Below, piece after piece: positions 1 to 7,902 of a stretch of DNA of 7,902 bases. Positions within the stretch are counted from its first letter, which is position 1. Each line of letters opens with the position of its first letter. Under the pieces are notes generated by a model, which did not search any database, was not told the origin of the DNA, and saw only the letters and a list, made by a program, of their open reading frames with translations. This DNA comes from JBDTDV01 sp039922875 (GTDB taxonomy: Bacteria; Actinomycetota; Actinomycetes; Actinomycetales; Microbacteriaceae). The translations under genes and the position numbers were made by a program. The stretch is taken from positions 1 through 7,902 of the forward strand of contig JBDTDV010000013.1 of NCBI GenBank assembly GCA_039922875.1. The letters are read 5' to 3'.

Positions 1-489
1 GGGGGCACGGTCACCGCGCTGGACTACGCGGCCGCGCTCGACGAGGCGCTCTGCTTCGGTTGGATCGATGCCCAGGCCGGCCGGCGCGATGCCGAAACGA
101 GCTTCCAAAGGTTCCAGCGGCGCGGTCCGCGCAGTATCTGGTCGCAGCGCAATGTCGGACATGTGCAGCGGCTTGAGGCCGAGGGGCGGATGCGTCCGGC
201 CGGTCGGGCCGCGATCGATGCGGCCAAGGCTGACGGTCGTTGGGAGCGGGCATACGCGGGATCCGCGACGGCACAGCCGCCGGCAGACCTGCTCGAGGCG
301 ATAGCCGCAGTGCCAGAGGCGCAGGCGATGTACGACGTGCTGACGGCACAGAACCGGTACGCGCTCTATTTCCGGCTGAGTCAGCTCACCGCTCCGGCGG
401 CCCGGCAGCGCAAGATCGCCGGTTTCGTGCAGCTGCTTGCCCGGCACGAAGCGCCCTACCCGCAAAGGCGGATGCCGCCCGTCCCCTGA
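1..489 (+). CDS. YdeI/OmpD-associated family protein, 5'-truncated by window edge
   Basis: The frame is open from base 1 and ends at TGA 487-489, giving 162 residues with no start codon visible. The family signature is clear: ALCFGWIDAQ near the visible N-terminus, then FQRRGPRSIWSQRN, then a helix-rich stretch reading GRMRPAGRAAIDAAKADGRW. The C-terminal half (AQNRYALYFRLSQL, then ARQRKIAGFVQLLARHE) matches the closing helices of the YdeI/OmpD-associated family (OmdA type). Family members are usually about 190-200 aa, so roughly 40 N-terminal residues lie outside the window. Their biochemical role is poorly defined; E. coli YdeI has been linked to stress or peptide resistance and bacteriocin protection. 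No signal peptide can be judged because the N-terminus is missing. The gene converges on the minus-strand gene ending at 515, with 25 bp between the stops. Family assignment is from recognised wording; function is uncertain. Confidence 0.82.
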   Translation, partial: GGTVTALDYAAALDEALCFGWIDAQAGRRDAETSFQRFQRRGPRSIWSQRNVGHVQRLEAEGRMRPAGRAAIDAAKADGRWERAYAGSATAQPPADLLEAIAAVPEAQAMYDVLTAQNRYALYFRLSQLTAPAARQRKIAGFVQLLARHEAPYPQRRMPPVP

Positions 490-502
490 CCCGGGCGCTC
501 TC

Positions 503-524
503 GAACCCGCTCGGCTACGGGTTC
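503..524. terminator. Hairpin between convergent genes, possible bidirectional terminator
   Basis: GAACCCG (503-509) and CGGGTTC (518-524) form a perfect 7-bp inverted repeat with an 8-base loop. It lies 14 bp after the stop of the upstream plus-strand gene and overlaps the last codons and stop (517-515) of the minus-strand gene. No T-run follows on either strand, so it is not a canonical intrinsic terminator. Actinobacteria often use U-tail-poor hairpins, and the position between convergent genes fits a shared terminator. That role is inference. Confidence 0.4.
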
Positions 525-745
525 CGCGGTGCTCGTCGAGGCGGCGGAGGCGGCACCTGTTTTGCCGCCACGATGGCGTTCAACGGCACTGTCTTCAACC
601 CCCGTCTGGTCTCCACGGTGCATTCGGTCGCGGTGCAGCTGCGCAGGTATCCGAGGGCATCCGTGAAGCCGTTTTCGATGCGCCGTCGCACAACGACGCG
701 CGTGCCCAGCGGCGCCGTGCTGATGAAGAGAACCGGATCGTCCAT
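515..745 (-). CDS. Small protein resembling the N-terminal domain of Rv0428c-type acetyltransferases
   Basis: The protein has 76 residues and starts at ATG 745-743; an in-frame stop at 757-755 rules out any longer start. The core reads GTRVVVRRRIENGFTDALGY, then CTVETRRGLKTVPLNAIVAAK, and ends in a proline/arginine tail (VPPPPPRRAPRNP). From memory, this matches the small beta-rich N-terminal domain of the actinobacterial GNAT family typified by mycobacterial Rv0428c, where 'TDAxGxL' and a 'xVxTxxG...IPLxxVVAxKxVP' run recur. Here the frame stops right after that domain, so no acetyltransferase catalytic part is present. No signal peptide or membrane segment is visible; it is probably cytoplasmic. 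Codon use is rich in G/C at third positions, as expected for a real gene here. There is no Shine-Dalgarno sequence; a TAGGGT hexamer six bases before the ATG suggests a leaderless mRNA. It is divergent from the gene at 896. Reality of the gene is likely; function is unknown. Confidence 0.72.
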   Translation of the reverse strand: MDDPVLFISTAPLGTRVVVRRRIENGFTDALGYLRSCTATECTVETRRGLKTVPLNAIVAAKQVPPPPPRRAPRNP

Positions 746-757
746 GTCGCTACCCTA
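746..757 (-). promoter_or_regulatory. Putative -10 element for leaderless transcription of the minus-strand small gene
   Basis: On the minus strand TAGGGT (757-752) fits the actinobacterial -10 pattern TANNNT and is followed by six bases (AGCGAC) and then the ATG at 745. That spacing puts the transcription start on the A of the start codon. No -35 hexamer is recognisable. A GC-rich near-palindrome (CGGCCGGCCGG, 758-768) lies directly upstream and could be an operator, though such sequences are common at this GC content. Confidence 0.45.
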
Positions 758-769
758 CGGCCGGCCGGT

Positions 770-811
770 GCCGCCGTGCCGATGCCGCCGTGCCGATGCC
801 GCCGTGCCAAT
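770..811 (+). repeat. Three tandem copies of a 14-bp unit in the divergent spacer
   Basis: GCCGCCGTGCCGAT occurs at 770-783 and 784-797, then as GCCGCCGTGCCAAT at 798-811 with one change. A decayed fourth copy begins GCCACCGAT at 812. The period is not a multiple of three, and the repeat lies outside both neighbouring genes, between their two proposed leaderless promoters. It could be a replication-slippage tract or a set of protein-binding sites; the sequence alone does not decide. Confidence 0.85.
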
Positions 812-845
812 GCCACCGATGGCGAGGTGCCGCCGAGGTGCCCCC

Positions 846-863
846 GATGCCGATGCCGATACC
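846..863 (+). repeat. GATGCC hexamer run
   Basis: GATGCC GATGCC GATACC occupy 846-851, 852-857 and 858-863. The same hexamer is embedded in the 14-bp repeats upstream (781-786 and 795-800), so the two repeat tracts share a core. The run ends 20 bp before the proposed -10 element of the gene at 896, where an activator or repressor could act. This is direct observation apart from the regulatory suggestion. Confidence 0.7.
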
Positions 864-883
864 GGGACCGATTGCGTCTGACC

Positions 884-889
884 TACGCT
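884..889 (+). promoter_or_regulatory. Putative -10 element for a leaderless gene at 896
   Basis: TACGCT fits TANNNT and is followed by exactly six bases before ATG 896, placing the transcription start at the A of the start codon. No -35 hexamer is seen at 16-18 bp spacing (861-866 is ACCGGG). The geometry is identical to that upstream of the divergent gene starting at 745. Confidence 0.5.
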
Positions 890-895
890 TGAGGG

Positions 896-1183
896 ATGCC
901 TTCCTTCCGGGTGACCATGTCGGTCGGTGCCTTGCTGCCCGGCACCGACCCAGCCGGTCTGTTGCCCGTCGCCGCAGACGCGGCGCGCGAGCTGACGACG
1001 GTGGAGGCCGCAGACATCCGCCTGGTTCGCGGCGCCGCGCAACTCGTAGTCCGGTTCACCGCCGCAGACGACGCGGATGCCGCCCGGATCGCCCGGCACA
1101 CGCGCACGGTGACCGGCGGCGCAGCACAGCTGTCCACGTGCTCGGTGACCCGCCGAGCCGGTGGCCGCTGGAATCCGCTCTAA
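896..1183 (+). CDS. Hypothetical 95-aa protein upstream of rpoB
   Basis: The frame starts at ATG 896 and stops at TAA 1181-1183. I do not recognise a named family. Roughly four-fifths of codons end in G or C, which supports real coding. The order of segments is strand-like (residues 4-13), helix-like (18-34), two strand-like runs (39-54, including LVRGAAQLVVRF), an Ala/Arg-rich helix (57-70) and a last strand ending in RRAGGRWNPL. That beta-alpha-beta-beta-alpha-beta order would suit a ferredoxin-like fold, but this is inference from composition. There is no signal peptide, membrane segment or obvious catalytic motif; one Cys is present near the C-terminus. GAGGG touches the ATG directly and is too close to work as a Shine-Dalgarno site, while TACGCT six bases upstream suggests a leaderless start. 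An alternative ATG at 917 has no better ribosome binding site. The rpoB promoter lies about 60 bp downstream. Confidence 0.75.
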   Translation: MPSFRVTMSVGALLPGTDPAGLLPVAADAARELTTVEAADIRLVRGAAQLVVRFTAADDADAARIARHTRTVTGGAAQLSTCSVTRRAGGRWNPL

Positions 1184-1241
1184 CGCCGACAGCGGGACAA
1201 CCGGGTTATACCGGAGAAATCGCTGTGGGTCAAGATTCAAG

Positions 1242-1270
1242 TGGACACGGGGCGTCGAAAGACGTATAGT
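1242..1270 (+). promoter_or_regulatory. Principal-sigma-type promoter for the rpoB-rpoC operon
   Basis: TGGACA (1242-1247, five of six matches to TTGACA) is separated by 17 bp from TATAGT (1265-1270, five of six matches to TATAAT). This is the best promoter-like sequence in the window and stands in the correct direction in the gene-free stretch before rpoB. Transcription would start near 1277-1279. Its presence suggests that rpoB-rpoC can be expressed without reading through from an upstream ribosomal protein operon. Confidence 0.75.
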
Positions 1271-1416
1271 TGATCTTTGCGCTCCCAGACATATCTCTGC
1301 CTTCATATTGCGGTCGGCTTTGCGTGCCGGGCTTGGCTTCACACCAAAAGTGCGGTCAGGGTCTTCGGCTCCACCATACAGAGCCTGGTTGGCGCATGAA
1401 AGCATGACTCGTCCAA

Positions 1417-1443
1417 ACAGTAAATCACTGACCGACAGTAATT
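1417..1443 (+). repeat. ACAGTAA direct repeat forming alternative small hairpins in the rpoB leader
   Basis: ACAGTAA occurs at 1417-1423 and again at 1435-1441. The intervening ACTG (1427-1430) can pair with either flanking CAGT (1418-1421 or 1436-1439), so the two hairpins exclude each other. The downstream form extends to AAT/ATT across one C-A mismatch, giving seven pairs over 1423-1443. The stems are short and AT-containing, so stability is modest; a switching role is speculation. Confidence 0.45.
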
Positions 1444-1445
1444 GA

Positions 1446-1459
1446 GGCCCGACGGGGCC
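1446..1459 (+). promoter_or_regulatory. GC hairpin immediately upstream of the rpoB ribosome binding site
   Basis: GGCCC (1446-1450) and GGGCC (1455-1459) pair perfectly around a GACG tetraloop. The stem ends three bases before GGAGG at 1463. It could restrict or position ribosome loading on rpoB; there is no T-run, so it is not a terminator. Confidence 0.45.
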
Positions 1460-1462
1460 CAC

Positions 1463-1467
1463 GGAGG
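1463..1467 (+). promoter_or_regulatory. rpoB ribosome binding site
   Basis: GGAGG lies eight bases before the TTG at 1476. The strong Shine-Dalgarno match and spacing decide this non-ATG start; no ATG or GTG in the same frame lies nearby upstream. Confidence 0.85.
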
Positions 1468-1475
1468 TTATTTCC

Positions 1476-4959
<3,484 letters not shown>

Positions 4960-4976
<17 letters not shown>

Positions 4977-4999
4977 AGCCGGCCAGATCCTATTGACGA
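4960..4999 (+). repeat. 10-bp direct repeat spanning the rpoB stop codon
   Basis: CTATTGACGA occurs at 4960-4969, where it encodes the SIDE of the rpoB C-terminus, and again at 4990-4999 in the intergenic gap, 30 bp apart. Between the copies, GATCT (4970-4974) and AGATC (4985-4989) are inverted, forming a 5-bp stem that overlaps the TAA stop. The second copy runs into five Ts (5000-5004). It may be the remnant of a small duplication of the gene end. Confidence 0.7.
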
Positions 5000-5008
5000 T
5001 TTTTACCC

Positions 5009-5014
5009 AGGGAG
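5009..5014 (+). promoter_or_regulatory. rpoC ribosome binding site
   Basis: AGGGAG lies nine bases before the TTG at 5024, followed by an A-rich spacer. It supports the TTG start, which also gives the conserved N-terminus LDVTTFDELRIGLATADDIR. Confidence 0.75.
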
Positions 5015-5023
5015 ATAAAAAAA

Positions 5024-7902
5024 TTGCTTGACGTAACAACCTTTGATGAGTTGCGTATTGGACTGGCCACCGCTGACGACATCCGCCGTTGGTCACATGG
5101 TGAGGTCAAGAAGCCTGAGACAATCAACTACCGCACGCTGAAGCCGGAGAAAGACGGCCTGTTCGGCGAGCAGATCTTCGGACCCTCCCGCGATTGGGAG
5201 TGCTCCTGTGGCAAGTACAAGCGGGTGCGCTTCAAGGGCATCGTGTGTGAGCGTTGCGGTGTCGAGGTCACCAAGTCCTCGGTGCGCCGCGAGCGAATGG
5301 GCCACATCGAGCTGGCCGCACCGGTCACCCACATCTGGTACTTCAAGGGTGTGCCATCGCGCTTGGGCTACCTGCTCGACATGGCGCCGAAGGACCTGGA
5401 GAAGGTCATCTACTTCGCCGCCTACATGGTGATCTCGGTCGACGAGGACGGCCGTCACGCCGACCTGCCTGGCCTGGAGAACGAGTTGCGCTTGGAGATC
5501 AAGACACTCTCCGACCAGCGGGATTCCCGGGTCGCCGAGCGCATGCAGCGCTTGGAGACCGACCTGGCCGCCCTGGAGGCCGAGGGTGCCAAGGCCGATC
5601 AGAAGCGTCGCACCAAGGATGCCGCCGAGAAAGAGATGGGGCACATCCGCAAGGGCATCGACGAGGACATCTCGCGTCTGGAGCGGGTCTGGGACGAGTT
5701 CCGGACTCTGAAGGTCGGCGACCTCAAGCCTGAGGATGCCGTCTTCAACGAGCTCGTGGACCGCTTCGGAATCTACTTCGAGGCCTACATGGGCGCTGCG
5801 GCGATCAAGAAGCGGCTGGAGAGCTTCGATCTGGCCGCCGAGTCCGAGATCCTGCACGACCAGATCGCCAATGGCAAGGGCCAGAAGAAGATCCGTGCGA
5901 TCAAGCGTCTGCGCGTGGTCAACTCGTTCCTGGTCACCGGGAACTCGCCGGCCGCCATGGTGCTGGATGTTGTCCCGGTGATTCCGCCGGAGCTGCGCCC
6001 GATGGTGCAGCTGGACGGCGGCCGCTTCGCGACATCCGACCTGAACGACCTCTACCGCCGGGTGATCAACCGCAACAACCGGCTGCGCCGCCTGCTTGAC
6101 CTCGGAGCCCCCGAGATCATCGTGAACAACGAGAAGCGGATGCTGCAGGAGGCCGTCGACGCACTGTTCGACAACGGCCGCCGCGGCCGCCCGGTCACCG
6201 GTACCGGAAACCGCGCGCTGAAGTCCCTGTCCGACATGCTCAAGGGAAAGCAGGGCCGGTTCCGTCAGAACCTGCTCGGCAAGCGCGTCGACTACTCGGG
6301 ACGTTCGGTGATCATCGTCGGCCCGCAGCTGAAGCTGCACCAGTGCGGTCTGCCCAAGCAGATGGCCTTGGAGCTGTTCAAGCCGTTCGTGATCAAGCGC
6401 CTGATCGATCTGAGCCACGCTCAGAACATCAAGGCAGCCAAGCGCATGGTCGAGCGTAGCCGTCCGCAGGTCTGGGACGTGCTGGAGGAGATCATCCGTG
6501 AGCGCCCGGTGCTGCTGAACCGCGCGCCGACCCTGCACCGTCTGGGGATTCAGGCCTTCGAGCCGCAACTGGTCGAGGGCAAGGCCATCCAGTTGCACCC
6601 GCTGGTCTGTGCCGCGTTCAACGCGGACTTCGACGGCGACCAGATGGCGGTGCATTTGCCGCTTTCGGTCGAGGCGCAGGCCGAGGCCCGCGTGCTGATG
6701 CTGGCATCCAACAACATCCTGAAGCCGTCAGACGGCCGCCCGGTGACCCTGCCCTCTCAGGACATGATCATCGGCCTGCACCACCTGACCACGCTGAAGG
6801 AGGGGGTGACCGGCGAGGGCCGCGCGTTCTCCTCGATCGCAGAGGCGATCCTGGCCTACGACCAGCACTCGCTGGATCTGAACGCCAAGGTGCGGATCCG
6901 GCTGGAGCACGTCGCATTCGCCGAGGGAACCGCGCCGGAGGGCGTCGAGCTCCTCAACGGCGCATCCGTCGCCCCGGTACTGGTCAACACCACCCTGGGC
7001 CGGGCGATCTTCAACGAGGCGCTGCCGGCCGACTACCCGTACGTCGAGGAAGTCGCCGACAAGGGCCTGCTCTCCGGAATCGTGAACAACCTGGCCGAGC
7101 GGTATCCGAAGGTTCAGGTTGCCGCGGCGTTGGACAACATCAAGGACGCCGGCTTCCACTGGGCCACCCGCTCGGGTGTCACGGTTGCGCTGTCCGACAT
7201 CCTCACCCCGCCGAACAAGCCGCAGATCGTGGCGCAGTACGAGAAGAAGGCCGCGAAAGTCCAGGCCGAGTTCGACAAGGGCCTCACCACCGACACCGAG
7301 CGCCGTCAGGAACTGGTCAAGATCTGGACGGATGCCACGGCCGAGGTCGCGCAGGCCATGCAGGACAACTTCCCGGCCGACAACACCATCAACCGGATGG
7401 TCACCTCTGGTGCCCGTGGTAACTGGCTGCAGGTGCGCAACATCGCCGGCATGCGCGGTCTGGTGAACAACCCGAAGGGCGAGATCATCCCGCGCCCGAT
7501 CATCTCCTCGTACCGCGAGGGCCTGTCGGTCGCCGAGTACTTCATCGCGACCCACGGTGCCCGAAAGGGTCTGGCCGACACGGCGCTGCGAACCGCAGAC
7601 TCCGGCTACCTGACCCGTCGCCTCGTTGACGTCTCCCAAGACGTCATCATCCGCGAGGACGACTGCGGCACCAGCAAGGGTCTCGACCAGGTCATCGCCA
7701 CCCCGGATTCCACCGGAGCCCTGGTCCGCGATGTCAACGTCGAGAACTCGGTCTACGCACGCAGCCTGGCTGCGGACGCGGTGGACGGCTCCGGCACCGT
7801 CATCGCGTCGGCCGGCGATGACATCGGCGACATCCTGATCGACAAGCTGGTCAGCGCTGGCGTCACCGAGATCAAGGTGCGCTCCGTGCTCACCTGCGAG
7901 TC
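5024..7902 (+). CDS. rpoC: DNA-directed RNA polymerase subunit beta-prime, 3'-truncated by window edge
   Basis: The frame opens at TTG 5024 and stays open to the window end: 959 whole codons of an expected 1290-1320. Beta-prime carries the catalytic magnesium site of RNA polymerase. The first zinc site is intact (C60, C62, C75, C78). Residues 145-232 form a charged, helix-rich insertion, the coiled coil known from actinobacterial beta-prime. The sigma-binding clamp helices lie at about 339-388, the lid/switch region follows (RVDYSGRSVIIVGP), then NRAPTLHR at 499-506. The catalytic loop NADFDGDQMAVHLPL spans 533-547, with D535, D537 and D539 binding Mg. The F-loop region (RGNWLQVRNIAGMRG) is near 797-811 and the bridge helix about 830-870, ending SGYLTRRL. 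The second zinc site shows C881 and C958; its last two cysteines and the trigger loop lie beyond the window. No frameshift is seen. It is probably co-transcribed with rpoB, 47 bp upstream. Confidence 0.99.
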   Translation, partial: MLDVTTFDELRIGLATADDIRRWSHGEVKKPETINYRTLKPEKDGLFGEQIFGPSRDWECSCGKYKRVRFKGIVCERCGVEVTKSSVRRERMGHIELAAPVTHIWYFKGVPSRLGYLLDMAPKDLEKVIYFAAYMVISVDEDGRHADLPGLENELRLEIKTLSDQRDSRVAERMQRLETDLAALEAEGAKADQKRRTKDAAEKEMGHIRKGIDEDISRLERVWDEFRTLKVGDLKPEDAVFNELVDRFGIYFEAYMGAAAIKKRLESFDLAAESEILHDQIANGKGQKKIRAIKRLRVVNSFLVTGNSPAAMVLDVVPVIPPELRPMVQLDGGRFATSDLNDLYRRVINRNNRLRRLLDLGAPEIIVNNEKRMLQEAVDALFDNGRRGRPVTGTGNRALKSLSDMLKGKQGRFRQNLLGKRVDYSGRSVIIVGPQLKLHQCGLPKQMALELFKPFVIKRLIDLSHAQNIKAAKRMVERSRPQVWDVLEEIIRERPVLLNRAPTLHRLGIQAFEPQLVEGKAIQLHPLVCAAFNADFDGDQMAVHLPLSVEAQAEARVLMLASNNILKPSDGRPVTLPSQDMIIGLHHLTTLKEGVTGEGRAFSSIAEAILAYDQHSLDLNAKVRIRLEHVAFAEGTAPEGVELLNGASVAPVLVNTTLGRAIFNEALPADYPYVEEVADKGLLSGIVNNLAERYPKVQVAAALDNIKDAGFHWATRSGVTVALSDILTPPNKPQIVAQYEKKAAKVQAEFDKGLTTDTERRQELVKIWTDATAEVAQAMQDNFPADNTINRMVTSGARGNWLQVRNIAGMRGLVNNPKGEIIPRPIISSYREGLSVAEYFIATHGARKGLADTALRTADSGYLTRRLVDVSQDVIIREDDCGTSKGLDQVIATPDSTGALVRDVNVENSVYARSLAADAVDGSGTVIASAGDDIGDILIDKLVSAGVTEIKVRSVLTCE

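Larger units (their letters stand above)
1277..1475 (+). other. Long rpoB 5' untranslated leader
   Basis: If transcription begins near 1277, about 198 nt precede the rpoB start. Base composition here is less GC-rich than in the genes, and no gene of normal length is supported. Visible elements are a weak CGGC/GCCG stem (1315-1329), a TGCGGTC direct repeat (1309-1315 and 1351-1357), a repeat-containing hairpin (1417-1443), a GC hairpin (1446-1459) and a possible 13-codon upstream ORF (1404-1445). Upstream of the promoter (1184-1241) I see only a short CCGG/CCGG stem (1201-1214) and no convincing terminator for the preceding gene. Confidence 0.55.

Noticed and set aside
503..524. tRNA T-arm-like look of the GAACCCG/CGGGTTC hairpin
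   Set aside because: No acceptor, anticodon or D-arm can be built around it, and it lies between two convergent stop codons, so it is better read as an intergenic hairpin.
770..863. CRISPR-like or mobile-element repeat array
   Set aside because: The units are 14 bp and 6 bp, directly tandem without spacers, and no cas, transposase or terminal inverted repeats are nearby.
240..892. Long plus-strand frames (240-881 and 437-892) through the convergent gene and tandem repeats
   Set aside because: They overlap the YdeI-family gene out of frame and the minus-strand gene, and translate the 14-bp repeats into Cys/Arg/Pro-rich low-complexity sequence. No ribosome binding site or family match.
1270..1297. 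Second rpoB promoter (TTGATC, 16 bp, TATCTC)
   Set aside because: Both hexamers match poorly compared with the strong promoter 28 bp upstream, and it overlaps that promoter's start region.
5093..6655. 520-codon open frame antisense to rpoC
   Set aside because: Same reason: mirror frame of the certain rpoC gene with no recognisable domain.

Overview
This window is high-GC actinobacterial DNA dominated by the start of the RNA polymerase rpoB-rpoC operon. The beta subunit N-terminus (MAAARNASTT...), the wording of both subunits, the TTG starts and the actinobacterial coiled-coil insertion in beta-prime point to the family Microbacteriaceae (Leifsonia/Cryobacterium-like). The genus cannot be fixed without a database search.

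Positions 1-489 hold the 3' part of a YdeI/OmpD-associated family protein, cut by the window edge. It converges with a 76-aa gene on the minus strand (745 to 515); a perfect 7-bp hairpin covers the 25-bp gap between them. The 76-aa gene resembles the small N-terminal domain of Rv0428c-type actinobacterial acetyltransferases, but it stands alone. A 150-bp divergent spacer (746-895) follows. It carries a 14-bp tandem repeat, a GATGCC hexamer run and, at each end, a TANNNT hexamer exactly six bases before an ATG. Both flanking genes therefore look leaderless. The right-hand one (896-1183) encodes a 95-aa hypothetical protein with a beta-alpha-beta-beta-alpha-beta-like pattern.

Positions 1184-1475 are the rpoB promoter and leader. 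A near-consensus promoter (TGGACA, 17 bp, TATAGT) at 1242-1270 would give a 5' UTR of about 200 nt. That leader holds small alternative hairpins, a possible 13-codon upstream ORF and a GC hairpin next to the rpoB ribosome binding site. rpoB (1476-4976, 1166 aa) is complete. After a 47-bp gap, rpoC begins at 5024 and runs off the window at codon 959, before the trigger loop. The two products assemble with alpha2 and omega into core RNA polymerase and are presumably made from one transcript.

No mobile element, CRISPR array, tRNA/rRNA or novel multi-gene system was found. The items most worth a second look are the leaderless divergent pair with its tandem repeats, the two small uncharacterised genes and the long rpoB leader.
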